This document shows positions 34,789-45,941 of a DNA stretch of 64,000 bases, one piece after another. Both the position numbers and the translations under genes were made by a program. Positions within the stretch are counted from its first letter, which is position 1; each line of letters opens with the position of its first letter. The notes beneath the pieces are model-generated. The model saw nothing but the letters and a program-made list of their open reading frames with translations. It had not been told where the DNA came from and ran no database searches. The stretch is from Bauldia sp. (GTDB lineage: Bacteria > Pseudomonadota > Alphaproteobacteria > Rhizobiales > Kaistiaceae). The stretch lies in contig JBBCGQ010000001.1 in NCBI GenBank assembly GCA_037200845.1, positions 248,001-312,000 on the forward strand, given 5' to 3'.

Positions 34789-35858
34789 TCGTCCTCGGCA
34801 TCGAGTCGAGCTGCGACGAGACCGCCGCCGCGGTCGTCGAGCGCCGCGCCGACGGCAGCGCGCGCATCGTCTCCGACATCGTGCTCAGCCAGGTCGACGA
34901 GCACGCCATCTTCGGCGGCGTCGTGCCCGAGATCGCCGCCCGCGCCCACGTCGAGAAGCTGGACGGCATCGTCGCCGCGGCGCTCCGCGATGCCGGCATC
35001 GGCTTTGCCAAAATCGACGCCGTCGCCGCAACTGCCGGCCCCGGCCTCATCGGCGGCGTGCTGGTCGGCCTGACCACGGCCAAGGCCATCGCGCTTGCGG
35101 CGAAGAAGCCGCTGATCGCGGTCAACCATCTCGAGGGCCACGCGCTGACCGCGCGCCTCACCGACGGTCTGCCGTTCCCGTATCTGTTGCTGCTCGTCTC
35201 CGGCGGCCACACCCAGTTCCTGTCGGTCGAGGGCGTCGGCAAATACCGCCGCATGGGCACAACCATCGACGATGCGCTGGGCGAAGCCTTCGACAAGGCC
35301 GCCAAGCTTCTCGGCCTCCCTTATCCCGGCGGCCCGGCGGTGGAGGCCGCCGCCAAGCGCGGCAACGCCAAACGCTTCGCCCTGCCGCGCCCGCTCACCG
35401 ACCGGCCGGGCAGCGACTTCTCCTTCTCCGGCCTGAAAACCGCGCTCCGCCTGGCGGCCGAGGCGATAGCGCCGCTGTCCGATCAGGACGTCGCCGACCT
35501 CTGCGCCTCGTTCCAGGCGGCGGTCACCGACGTCGTCGCCAACCGCGCCCGCCACGCCATCGCGCAATTTGAGAACGAGCATCAGGTGCCCGGCATCCTC
35601 GTCGTCGCTGGCGGCGTCGCCGCCAACGAGGCGATCCGTGCCGCACTCCGCGCCGAGGCCGAGCGCCACAGCTTCCGCGTCGTCGCGCCGCCGATCCGCC
35701 TCTGCGCCGACAACGCCGCCATGATCGCCTGGGCGGGCGCCGAGCGTCTGGCGCTAGGTCTCACCGACACGATGGAATTCGCCGCGCGCCCGCGCTGGCC
35801 GCTCGACGCGACATCGGAGCCCGCCTTCGGCTCTGGCGCGAAAGGGGCCAAAGCCTGA
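34785..35858 (+). CDS. tsaD: tRNA N6-threonylcarbamoyladenosine synthase subunit TsaD
   Basis: The 357-aa protein belongs to the Kae1/TsaD family that finishes t6A37 on tRNAs reading ANN codons. The N-terminal [12 protein letters not shown], the metal-binding histidines in NHLEGH and the SGGHTQ segment are all present. The stop overlaps the gpsA start (TGATG). Confidence 0.97.
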   Translation: MIVLGIESSCDETAAAVVERRADGSARIVSDIVLSQVDEHAIFGGVVPEIAARAHVEKLDGIVAAALRDAGIGFAKIDAVAATAGPGLIGGVLVGLTTAKAIALAAKKPLIAVNHLEGHALTARLTDGLPFPYLLLLVSGGHTQFLSVEGVGKYRRMGTTIDDALGEAFDKAAKLLGLPYPGGPAVEAAAKRGNAKRFALPRPLTDRPGSDFSFSGLKTALRLAAEAIAPLSDQDVADLCASFQAAVTDVVANRARHAIAQFENEHQVPGILVVAGGVAANEAIRAALRAEAERHSFRVVAPPIRLCADNAAMIAWAGAERLALGLTDTMEFAARPRWPLDATSEPAFGSGAKGAKA

Positions 35859-36847
35859 TGCGCGACAACCCGAAGGTCAGCGTCATCGGCGGCGGCGCCT
35901 GGGGCACGGCGCTGGCGCTGACCGCCGCGCGCGCCGGCCGCAGTGTCATGCTGTACGCACGCAACGCCGACACCGTCGCCTCGATCAACCAGCGCCACGA
36001 GAATGCCGCCCGCCTGCCCGGCGTGAAACTCGACACGTCCATCGTCGCCGTCGGCGATCCGCTGGCGATCGTCGCGACCGACATCATCATCCTCGCGATC
36101 CCCGCCCAACAGGTGCGTGCAACCCTGGCCACCTTCGCCCCGCACCTGATCGCCGGCACGCCGGTGGTCATCGCCGCCAAGGGCCTGGAGCGTGGCACCG
36201 ACAAGCGCCTGTCCGAGGTCGTCGCCGAGGTCGCGCCGCTCGGCGAGCCGTGCGTCCTCTCCGGCCCGAGCTTCGCGACGGACGTTGCGCGTAACCTGCC
36301 GACCGCCGTCACCATCGCCACCGCCGATGAGGGCCTAGCGCTCGATCTCTGCCACGCCCTGTCGACGCCGAGTTTCCGCCCCTACGCCGAGACCGACATC
36401 GTCGGTGTCGAGATCGGCGGCGCGGTCAAGAATGTGCTGGCCATCGCCGCCGGCATCGTCGCCGGCAAAAGACTGGGCGCCAGCGCTAGTGCCGCGCTGG
36501 TCGCCCGCGGCTTCGCCGAGCTCCGCCGCCTCGCGGAAGCCTTGGGCGCCAGACCGGAAACGCTGATGGGCCTCTCCGGCCTCGGCGACCTGACGCTCAC
36601 CTGCTCGGGCGCGCAGTCGCGCAACTTCGCCTTCGGCCACCACCTCGGCGCCAGCGGCGACCCCGCCGCCCCGCACGCGCTCGCCGAAGGCGTAGCCACC
36701 GCGGCCGTCGCCCGCGACCTCGCCCGCCACCACGCCATCCTCATGCCGATAGTCGAAGCCGTCGCCGCCATCCTCGACGGCGACCTCGCCATCGACGCGG
36801 CCATCGAGGGCCTGATGACCCGGCCGATCAAGATGGAATCGGCGTGA
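35858..36847 (+). CDS. gpsA: Glycerol-3-phosphate dehydrogenase (NAD(P)+)
   Basis: The 329-aa enzyme reduces dihydroxyacetone phosphate to sn-glycerol-3-phosphate for phospholipid synthesis. The Rossmann motif GGGAWGTALA near residue 8, the LSGPSFA segment and the catalytic-Lys region (GGAVKNVLAIAAG) are present. It is coupled to tsaD by a one-base overlap. Confidence 0.96.
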   Translation: MRDNPKVSVIGGGAWGTALALTAARAGRSVMLYARNADTVASINQRHENAARLPGVKLDTSIVAVGDPLAIVATDIIILAIPAQQVRATLATFAPHLIAGTPVVIAAKGLERGTDKRLSEVVAEVAPLGEPCVLSGPSFATDVARNLPTAVTIATADEGLALDLCHALSTPSFRPYAETDIVGVEIGGAVKNVLAIAAGIVAGKRLGASASAALVARGFAELRRLAEALGARPETLMGLSGLGDLTLTCSGAQSRNFAFGHHLGASGDPAAPHALAEGVATAAVARDLARHHAILMPIVEAVAAILDGDLAIDAAIEGLMTRPIKMESA

Positions 36848-36851
36848 TCCG

Positions 36852-37748
36852 CTACGCCGCCGCCGGGCGCAGGATCGCCGGCCTCAACACCGCCTCGCAC
36901 CACGCTCGGTAAGTCGTCGGGCTGCTGTTTTGCGGCGTGCGCACCTCGCCGTTGTCGAGGCCATGATTCTTGGCATCCATCATGGCCGCCAGCCCCTCAG
37001 CCATCGCAGCGGACGAGCCGAACGACTTCATCTGCTCGCGGTAGGCATCGATCGATATCGGCTGGAAACGGATCGTCCGGCCGAGCACCTCGGAAATGAT
37101 TGCCGCTACCTCGGTGTAGGTGAGGTCCTCCGGTCCCAGCATCGGCGCGTCCGCCTTGCCCCGCCAGGTGCGATCGACCAGCAGCGCCACCGCCGCGGCC
37201 GCGATATCCCGCGTCGCGCACATCGGCACGCGGAGCGTCGGCTGGTAGGGCAGGAAGAACATGCCCTTGTCGCGGATCGCCGCCTTCTGCATCAGCATGT
37301 TTTCCATGAAGCCGGGCAGTGTCAGCGCGCGGAAGTTCGTGGCCCGCGCCCCGACCAGGTCGCTCATCGCCAGCGCCGCTGTCACCGGTCCGGCCCGATC
37401 CGCCCACGGCGTGCCGCGGCCGAGCGCCGAAATCGCGACCACACGCCCGACGCCGTGGCGCCGGATTGCGTCGGCTGCCGGGCGGCTGAAATCGACGTAT
37501 CCCGCCATGAGGTCGGCCGTGCGGAAGTCCGGCGGCACCACCCAGAACACCGCCTCGGCTCCGGCGAAGGCGCGGTCGAGCACCGCCGCGTCGCCGTGCG
37601 AACCTGCGACCACCTCGACGCGGCCGCGCAGTGGCTCCGGCAGGCGCGACGGCTCGCGCGCAATGACGCGCACCGCTTCGCCCTGCGCGACAAGGGTTTG
37701 CACAACCTGACTGCCGATGGCGCCCGTGGGCGTAGTGACTACGATCAT
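36852..37748 (-). CDS. NmrA-like NAD(P)-binding protein
   Basis: The 298-aa protein starts MIVVTTPTGAIGSQVVQ, an NAD(P)-binding GxxGxxG-like motif, and has the overall form of atypical SDR/NmrA proteins. It lacks a clear Tyr-x3-Lys pair and could be a redox sensor or reductase. It is divergent from a TetR gene, which probably controls it. Confidence 0.8.
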   Translation of the reverse strand: MIVVTTPTGAIGSQVVQTLVAQGEAVRVIAREPSRLPEPLRGRVEVVAGSHGDAAVLDRAFAGAEAVFWVVPPDFRTADLMAGYVDFSRPAADAIRRHGVGRVVAISALGRGTPWADRAGPVTAALAMSDLVGARATNFRALTLPGFMENMLMQKAAIRDKGMFFLPYQPTLRVPMCATRDIAAAAVALLVDRTWRGKADAPMLGPEDLTYTEVAAIISEVLGRTIRFQPISIDAYREQMKSFGSSAAMAEGLAAMMDAKNHGLDNGEVRTPQNSSPTTYRAWCEAVLRPAILRPAAA

Positions 37749-37836
37749 GATCTGGCTCCGACTCAATCTGATAAGGAAACTATACCGTACCGTTTACTTG
37801 ATTGTCAATCGCCGGCTTTCGCGCAAGAATTCCGCC
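37749..37836. promoter_or_regulatory. Divergent promoter/operator region between NmrA-like and TetR genes
   Basis: The 88-base gap holds an imperfect palindrome around ACCGTACCGT (about 37783-37795), placed where a TetR repressor would block both genes. The half-sites do not match perfectly, and no experimental consensus is available here. Confidence 0.35.
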
Positions 37837-38466
37837 ATGGCGAAGCGCGGCACCCAGTTGAGCGACCACATCCTGTGGGCTGCCAAGGACGTGTTCCTGG
37901 AGATGGGCTTCGAGCGCGCCTCGATGGACGAAGTGGCGCGCCGCGCGGAGACCTCAAAACGCACGCTCTACGCCCATTTCGAGAGCAAAGAGAACCTGTT
38001 CGTCGCCGTGCTGGCGCTCGTCCGGGCGCTGCTGCTGAGCCGCCTGAAGCTGCCCGGGCACTATTCCGCAAAGCCGGAAGAGGCACTGGCGCTGTTCTGC
38101 AGCCGCTACCTCGAAACGCTGCTCTACGAATCGTCGATACGCATGTGCCGGCTGACCATGGGGGAAACGGATCGGTTTCCGGAAGCCGCGGCCGGCCACT
38201 TCGCCGCGCTCTTCACCGAGGTCGAGACTCGCATCGCCGACTACGCTGCCGCCGCCTTCGGTGTACCCGCCCGCACCGGCCGCGAGTTCGCCGAACACCT
38301 CTTCGGTGCGTTGCTCTACCCCCTGTTCCTGAACGCCCTGTTCGGACTCCGCCCGCTGACCCGCGATCTCGAGCCCGACGCCGCAATCCCGCGTTTCGAG
38401 CTGAAGTTGGTGCGCAAGGCCGTGGCTGATAATATCGCGGCATTGCCGAAGCCAACTCGCCGCTGA
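37837..38466 (+). CDS. TetR/AcrR-family regulator
   Basis: The 209-aa protein has an N-terminal helix-turn-helix (ASMDEVARRAETSKRTLYAH) followed by a helical ligand domain. The ATG at 37837 was preferred over a longer frame that would run through the promoter. It probably regulates the divergent NmrA-like gene and itself. Confidence 0.88.
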   Translation: MAKRGTQLSDHILWAAKDVFLEMGFERASMDEVARRAETSKRTLYAHFESKENLFVAVLALVRALLLSRLKLPGHYSAKPEEALALFCSRYLETLLYESSIRMCRLTMGETDRFPEAAAGHFAALFTEVETRIADYAAAAFGVPARTGREFAEHLFGALLYPLFLNALFGLRPLTRDLEPDAAIPRFELKLVRKAVADNIAALPKPTRR

Positions 38467-38481
38467 ACGGAGATCGCTGCA

Positions 38482-38889
38482 ATGGCCTACTGGCTGTTCA
38501 AGTCCGAGCCCGGCACCTGGTCGTGGGACGATCAGGTGAAGGCCGGCAAGGCCGGCACCGAGTGGACCGGCGTCCGCAACTTCACCGCTATAGGCAACAT
38601 GAAGGCGATGAAGAAGGGCGACGAGGGCTTCTTCTACCATTCCGGCGAGGGCAAGGAGATCGTCGGCGTCGTCACGGTCGTCAAGGAAGCCCACCCGGAG
38701 CCCGGCAACGAGGAATGGAGCTGCGTCACCCTCGCCGCCGTGAAGCCGGTGCCGAAGCCGGTGACGCTCGCCGAGGTGAAGGCCGACAAGAAATTCGCCG
38801 CGATGGCGCTGGTCAAATATTCCCGCCTCTCCGTCCAGCCGGTAACCGACGCGGAATGGAAGGCGATATCGAAGATGGCCGGGCTGTAG
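38482..38889 (+). CDS. EVE domain-containing protein
   Basis: The 135-aa protein is a single EVE (PUA-like) domain: MAYWLFKSEP, WTGVRNF, FFYHSG. EVE domains read modified bases in nucleic acids, and stand-alone copies such as this are common in core alphaproteobacterial genomes. It follows the TetR gene by 15 bases. Confidence 0.9.
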   Translation: MAYWLFKSEPGTWSWDDQVKAGKAGTEWTGVRNFTAIGNMKAMKKGDEGFFYHSGEGKEIVGVVTVVKEAHPEPGNEEWSCVTLAAVKPVPKPVTLAEVKADKKFAAMALVKYSRLSVQPVTDAEWKAISKMAGL

Positions 38890-38899
38890 GGGAAATCGA

Positions 38900-39328
38900 A
38901 TGTCATTCTCCGGGATCAACTACATCGCCGTCATCATCGCTGCGATCGCCGGATTCGGCGTAGGCGCGCTCTGGTATTCGGTCCTGTTCGTGAAGCCGTG
39001 GATGGATGCCATGGGCATGAACGCCGCCGACATGAACGCGCGCCGCGCCAGCGGCGATACTCCGGCAATGGCCCCACTGCTCGGCGGCAGCATCGTCGGC
39101 AATCTCGTCATGGCCTTCATCCTCGCCGCTCTCCTCCGTTCCCTTGGCGTCGCGTCGATCGCTTCCAGCGTCGGCACCGCCTTCCTCGTCTGGCTGGGCT
39201 TCGTCGTCACCGTCATGGGCGTCAACAATTCCTTCGGCGGCCGCAAGCCGATGCTCACCGTCATCGACGGCGGCCACTGGCTGGTGGTGCTGTTGGTCAT
39301 GGGTGCGATCATCGGGGCCTTCGGCTAG
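38900..39328 (+). CDS. DUF1761 membrane protein
   Basis: The 142-aa protein has four predicted membrane segments and the DUF1761 pattern (INYIAVIIAAIAGFGVGALWYS at the N-terminus). Function is unknown. It lies 10 bases after the EVE gene, on the same strand. Confidence 0.85.
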   Translation: MSFSGINYIAVIIAAIAGFGVGALWYSVLFVKPWMDAMGMNAADMNARRASGDTPAMAPLLGGSIVGNLVMAFILAALLRSLGVASIASSVGTAFLVWLGFVVTVMGVNNSFGGRKPMLTVIDGGHWLVVLLVMGAIIGAFG

Positions 39329-39433
39329 CTGCGGCGGCGTGCCGCTGACGCTGCAATCATCTGCAACAATCGCGTCACGCCGGTTCTGCTACAAATGCGA
39401 CGCGGCGTTTTTGCTTCCCGCTGGGGGGAAATG

Positions 39434-40192
39434 ATGCGTCTTCCGTTTCTATTCGCCGCGGCGATGCTCGCCGCCGGCGCCGCGCCTGCGTTCGCCGCCT
39501 GTGGCGACGCCACCGCGCTGGGCGTCGCCCGCACCATCAGCGTCGATACCTCCGCCGGCCTCGCCGTCGGCTCGATGCAGTACCGCGGCCGCCTGCCGCT
39601 GGAGCCGCATGAGGTCGTGCTTACTTTCGACGATGGCCCCATGCCCGGCCGCACGGACAAGGTGCTGGATGCCCTCGATGCCGCCTGCGTCAAGGCGACG
39701 TTCTTCACCGTCGGCCGCATGGCGCGCGCCTATCCCGACCTGCTGCGCCGCGAGGACGCCGACGGCGAGACCATCGGCACCCATAGCTGGAGCCATCCGC
39801 CAACGCTCGCCGCCCTGTCCTTCGACGCCGGCGCCCGCCAGATCGACCGCGGCATCGCCGCCATTGCCGCGATTCTCGGCCACGCGCCGGCACCCTTCTT
39901 CCGCTTCCCGGGCTTCGGCGACAGCCGCGCGCTCCGCCAGAAGCTGACCGACGCCCACATCGGCATCTTCGGCGCCGACGTCGTAGGCTCCGACTGGACC
40001 GGCATCTCGGCCGGCGCCATCCGCCTCAACGTGCTGCGCGGCCTGAAGCGGCACGACGGCGGCATCGTCATGCTGCACGACATCAAGAAGGCGACGGCGA
40101 AAATGCTGCCGCAACTTCTGGCAGACATGAAGGCCGCCGGCTACCGCATCGTGGTCATTGTCCCGGCCAGCGGGCCGCTCGCCGCGCTCTGA
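39434..40192 (+). CDS. Secreted polysaccharide deacetylase (NodB-like)
   Basis: The 252-aa precursor has a signal peptide (about residues 1-21, ending FAA) and a NodB domain: metal-binding Asp in TFDDGP, HSWSHP, FRFPGF, and the C-terminal VMLHD. It would remove N-acetyl groups from a cell-surface or external polysaccharide. A GGGGGG ribosome site fits the ATG at 39434 better than the ATG one codon upstream. Confidence 0.88.
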   Translation: MRLPFLFAAAMLAAGAAPAFAACGDATALGVARTISVDTSAGLAVGSMQYRGRLPLEPHEVVLTFDDGPMPGRTDKVLDALDAACVKATFFTVGRMARAYPDLLRREDADGETIGTHSWSHPPTLAALSFDAGARQIDRGIAAIAAILGHAPAPFFRFPGFGDSRALRQKLTDAHIGIFGADVVGSDWTGISAGAIRLNVLRGLKRHDGGIVMLHDIKKATAKMLPQLLADMKAAGYRIVVIVPASGPLAAL

Positions 40193-40268
40193 GGCTTGCG
40201 CCCCGCCGCTGTCGTCGGATTAACTGGCGTCCTTACGCCGGTTAACACGGCGACAGGGTGAGGAAGCG

Positions 40269-42215
<1,947 letters not shown>

Positions 42216-42224
42216 TATCTACCG

Positions 42225-42893
42225 ATGGAGGGGCTGCAGGGGCTGCTGGAATTCGTTCTGGTCAAGGACAACATCGTGCATGCGGGGGCATCGCTCTGCC
42301 TCATCGCACTGCTGTTTCGCGATCAGCTCGCGCTCCGCGCGTTCCTTGTCGCCGGCGACTCCGTCTACATCCTGTACTACTTCTTCGCGCCGACGACCCC
42401 GCTGTGGGGCGGCATCTTCTGGAGCAGCATTTACATTCTCACCAACGCCGTGATGATCAGCCGGATCATCTTCGACCGCGCGCATTTTACCCTCAACGAC
42501 GACGAATACGCGCTCTTCTCACATCTCGCCGTGCTGACGCCCGGTGAGTTTCGCCGCATGATGCGCCTCAGCAAATGGGAGACCGCCACCGAGCCGGTAG
42601 TCCTCACAACCGAAGACCAGCCAGTCGACCGGATCTATTTTGTGCTGGCGGGCGACATCGCCATCGAGAAGGCAGGTCGGCCAATCAGCATCGGCCCACT
42701 GACGTTCATCGGCGAGGTCGCGTTTCTTTTGTCACGGCCCGCAAGTGCGACCGTCCGCGTCGGGCCCGGCGCGCGCTATGTGTCGTGGGACAGCGTCAGT
42801 CTGCGCCGCCTTCTTGTCCGCGTGCCGGCGCTGCGCATCGCCTTCGACGGCGCCCTTAACCGAGACATGGCCCTGAAAGTCGCCCGCGCCTGA
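42225..42893 (+). CDS. Popeye-like membrane protein with cNMP-binding fold
   Basis: The 222-aa protein has about three membrane segments in its first 90 residues and then a cyclic nucleotide-binding-like domain (RIYFVLAGDIAIEK ... FIGEVAFLLSRPASATVRV). This is the layout of Popeye-domain proteins. It starts 10 bases after acs and may be co-transcribed. Ligand binding is not shown. Confidence 0.7.
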   Translation: MEGLQGLLEFVLVKDNIVHAGASLCLIALLFRDQLALRAFLVAGDSVYILYYFFAPTTPLWGGIFWSSIYILTNAVMISRIIFDRAHFTLNDDEYALFSHLAVLTPGEFRRMMRLSKWETATEPVVLTTEDQPVDRIYFVLAGDIAIEKAGRPISIGPLTFIGEVAFLLSRPASATVRVGPGARYVSWDSVSLRRLLVRVPALRIAFDGALNRDMALKVARA

Positions 42894-42897
42894 GCCG

Positions 42898-43344
42898 CTA
42901 CTGCGTGCTCGCCACCGGGCACCAGTCCGCCCGCGCGCCTTTGCCGTCGTAGGGATGCGCCAATCCGGTCGCCAGCATCGCCGTCTTGAGATCGACGCCG
43001 ACGGCATTGGCGACGTCGGCATCGACGCGCCCGCCGTACTTGTCGTCCACGACGTTGGCGAGGCTGACCGTGCCGCCGGCGATCTTGGCGAGCCGCTGCC
43101 GCGCCTGCTCCGCCATCGTCTTCTCAGCCGCACAGCTTGAGTGCAGCTCCGGCGTATCGATGCCGCGGATGCGCACCCGCGACGAAACCTCGACGCCCAG
43201 CCACACCTTCGCCTTCACGGCAATCGTGTCACCATCGATGACCTCGACGACCGACGCGCTCACCGGCCCGCCGAACGTCTCGGCCGCCACCGACCCCGGT
43301 AGCGCCGCCAGCATCAGGAAAACGAAGGAAAGGCCGCGAATCAT
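42898..43344 (-). CDS. Secreted staphylococcal nuclease-like protein
   Basis: The 148-aa precursor has a signal peptide (MIRGLSFVFLMLAALPGSVAA) and an SNase domain with VIDGDTIAV and RVRIRGIDTPE, including the catalytic Arg and Glu region. It likely degrades extracellular or periplasmic nucleic acid. The ATG at 43344 gives the signal peptide; a longer frame does not. Confidence 0.82.
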   Translation of the reverse strand: MIRGLSFVFLMLAALPGSVAAETFGGPVSASVVEVIDGDTIAVKAKVWLGVEVSSRVRIRGIDTPELHSSCAAEKTMAEQARQRLAKIAGGTVSLANVVDDKYGGRVDADVANAVGVDLKTAMLATGLAHPYDGKGARADWCPVASTQ

Positions 43345-43495
43345 TTTAGGAATATATTCATATATGGCCGGCAAGTCACCCGAAGATTGCGCGGAATTCA
43401 CCTTCCCGCCCCCTCGCCGCGTCCTTGTCGCCAACCCGCCGAATTCCCACGTCTCTATCGCGCGCCGGTTACCACGCGCCTAAGGGACAAGGACC

Positions 43496-44473
43496 ATGAG
43501 CACGCTCCGCACCGCCATGCTTCTCGCCGCGCTGACCGCGATCTTCATCGCCGTCGGCTTCCTCATCGGCGGCACCGGCGGCGCCCTGATCGCCTTTGTC
43601 GTGGCGGCCGGCCTGAACTTCGCGTCCTACTGGAACGCCGACCGCATGGTCCTTTCGATGGCCCGCGCCCGCGAGGTCGATGCGCGCAGCGCGCCCGAGT
43701 TCTACGCCATCGTGCAGAAGCTCGCCGCCGACGCCAATCTGCCGATGCCCAAGGTCTACGTCGCCGACAACCCGCAGCCGAACGCCTTCGCCACCGGCCG
43801 CAACCCCGAGCACGCCGCCGTCTGCGCCACCACCGGGCTGCTGCGCGCGCTCGACCGCGACGAGATCGCCGCGGTGATGGCGCACGAGCTCGGCCATGTT
43901 AAGAACCGCGACACGCTCACCATGACCATCACCGCAACCATCGCCGGCGCCATCTCGATGCTCGCCAACTTCGCCTTCTTCTTCGGCGGCGGCAGCCGCA
44001 ACAACAATGGCGGCGGCATCCTCGGCATGCTCGCCGCCGCGATCCTGGCGCCGCTTGCCGCGATGCTGGTGCAGATGGCGGTGAGCCGCACGCGCGAATA
44101 CGCCGCCGACCGCGCCTCGGCCGAGATCACCGGCCAGCCGGCGACGCTCGCCTCGGCCTTGGCCAAGATCGCCAACCTCGCGCCGCGCATCCCCAACGCC
44201 GCCGCCGAACAGAACCCGGCGATGGCGCATCTCTTCATCATCAATCCGCTGTCCGGCGCCCGCATGGACAGCCTGTTCTCGACGCATCCGGCGACGGAGA
44301 ACCGCATCGCCGCGCTGATGGCGATGGAGGGTGCCGACAAGAGGCGAGGAGAGCCGCAGGCTCGACCGGGAAGCCAAGAAGAGAGGCGTGGAGCGCCGGA
44401 GGCGCGACAGGGAAGCAAAATAAGCGTCCCCCAGATCGGCAAGACCATCCGCCCGCGCGGTCCGTGGGGTTGA
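43496..44473 (+). CDS. htpX: Membrane metalloprotease HtpX
   Basis: The 325-aa M48 protease has N-terminal membrane segments, HELGH with His130, Glu131 and His134, two more membrane segments, and the third ligand region ([11 protein letters not shown]). HtpX degrades misfolded membrane proteins. The C-terminal 45 residues contain an imperfect duplication ([12 protein letters not shown] / [12 protein letters not shown]) that is unlike the rest. The stop overlaps the next gene by 10 bases. Confidence 0.93.
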   Translation: MSTLRTAMLLAALTAIFIAVGFLIGGTGGALIAFVVAAGLNFASYWNADRMVLSMARAREVDARSAPEFYAIVQKLAADANLPMPKVYVADNPQPNAFATGRNPEHAAVCATTGLLRALDRDEIAAVMAHELGHVKNRDTLTMTITATIAGAISMLANFAFFFGGGSRNNNGGGILGMLAAAILAPLAAMLVQMAVSRTREYAADRASAEITGQPATLASALAKIANLAPRIPNAAAEQNPAMAHLFIINPLSGARMDSLFSTHPATENRIAALMAMEGADKRRGEPQARPGSQEERRGAPEARQGSKISVPQIGKTIRPRGPWG

Positions 44474-45783
44474 GCCGCCAGCCGACCAAGCGGAGCACCG
44501 CCCCCGGTTTCGCCGCGCGCGCTGTCGCGGCCGCACTTCTCGCCACCGTCGTCGATAAGCGCCAGCCGCTCGACGCGACGCTGGAGAACGACAGGAGTTT
44601 CGCCGCCCTCGAGCCGCGCGATCGCGCCCTCGCCCGCGCCATCGTCGGCACGACGCTCCGCCACTACGGCACCATCGACGCGATCCTGGCGTCGCTGATC
44701 CAGAAACGCCCGCGCGGTGCCGGCACGTTGAACCGCATCCTCGAAACCGCGACGGCGCAGATCCTGTTCATGGGCGTCGCCGACCACGCCGTCGTCTCGG
44801 TCGCCGTCGACCAGTTGGCCGCCGATCGCGACGGCGCCCACTTCAAGGGCCTCGCCAACGCGGTGCTCCGCCGCATCGCCCGCGAGCGCGACACGCTGGT
44901 CGCCGAGTTTGCCGCGCCGGAAGGCGACACGCCGGAATGGCTCTGGCGCCGCTGGCTCGCCGCCTACGGCGAGCCGACCGCGCGGGCCATCGCCGCCGCC
45001 CACCACGTCGAACCGTCGCTCGATCTGTCGGTGAAATCCGATCCCGCCGGCTGGGCCGAGAAACTGGGCGGCATCGTGCTGCCCACCGGCACGGTGCGCA
45101 CCACCGCCGGCGGCGATATCCCCTCGCTCCCCGGCTACGCGGAAGGGCAATGGTGGGTGCAGGACGCCGCCGCCGCACTCCCCGCAAAGCTGCTCGGCAA
45201 TGTCGCGGGAAAACGCATCGCCGACCTCTGCGCCGCCCCCGGCGGCAAGACCGCCGCACTGGCCGCCGCCGGCGCTCATGTCACCGCCGTCGATATCTCC
45301 GCGCCACGGCTGGAGCGCCTCACCACCAACCTCAAGCGCCTCAATCTCACAGCCGAGACGATCGCCGCAGACGTCCTCAAGTGGACGCCGACCGAGCCAT
45401 ACGACGCAATTTTGTTGGACGCGCCGTGCACCGCGACCGGCACCATCCGCCGCCACCCCGACGTCGTCTGGCTGAAGCGCGCCGAGGACGTCGCGACACT
45501 GTCACGCATCCAGACCAAAATGCTGGTCCACGCCGCAAAATTCCTGAAGCCCGGCGGCACGCTGATCTACTGCACCTGCTCGCTCGAGCCCGAGGAAGGC
45601 GAGGCCCACCTCACCGACCTGCCGCTCACCCTCGATCCCGTCTCCCCTGCCGAAATCGGCGGCCTCGCCGAGATCGTCACGCGCGACGGCGCGATCCGCA
45701 CCCTGCCGTCGCATCTCCCCAGCGAAACCCCACGCCTGGCCGGCCTCGACGGCTTCTTCATCATGCGCCTGAGGAAGCCGTAG
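44464..45783 (+). CDS. RsmB-like rRNA (cytosine-5) methyltransferase
   Basis: The 439-aa protein has an N-terminal NusB-like RNA-binding part and a C-terminal Rossmann methyltransferase with [10 protein letters not shown], the catalytic cysteine in [15 protein letters not shown], and [11 protein letters not shown]. It methylates cytosine in rRNA; RsmB (C967 of 16S) is the likely match. The GTG at 44464 overlaps htpX; TTG at 44470 is an alternative. Confidence 0.9.
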   Translation: MGLSRQPTKRSTAPGFAARAVAAALLATVVDKRQPLDATLENDRSFAALEPRDRALARAIVGTTLRHYGTIDAILASLIQKRPRGAGTLNRILETATAQILFMGVADHAVVSVAVDQLAADRDGAHFKGLANAVLRRIARERDTLVAEFAAPEGDTPEWLWRRWLAAYGEPTARAIAAAHHVEPSLDLSVKSDPAGWAEKLGGIVLPTGTVRTTAGGDIPSLPGYAEGQWWVQDAAAALPAKLLGNVAGKRIADLCAAPGGKTAALAAAGAHVTAVDISAPRLERLTTNLKRLNLTAETIAADVLKWTPTEPYDAILLDAPCTATGTIRRHPDVVWLKRAEDVATLSRIQTKMLVHAAKFLKPGGTLIYCTCSLEPEEGEAHLTDLPLTLDPVSPAEIGGLAEIVTRDGAIRTLPSHLPSETPRLAGLDGFFIMRLRKP

Positions 45784-45941
45784 GCCCGCCTCCCCTCCGC
45801 TCATCCCCGCTTTCATAACCCAAGCGGAGCGGGCATAACCCGCCCCGGGCATTTGCCCGGCGCCGCCAATAGGGCGATAGTCCGGCACCGCATCTGAGGC
45901 CAGATGCGGCCAGCCGCGTGGGTCGAGGGAGTAGGGTAAGG

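Noticed and set aside
43756-45456. Long minus-strand open frame of 566 codons opposite htpX and the RsmB-like gene
   Set aside because: It is a high-GC antisense shadow with biased composition and no motif, while both genes on the plus strand have clear family motifs.
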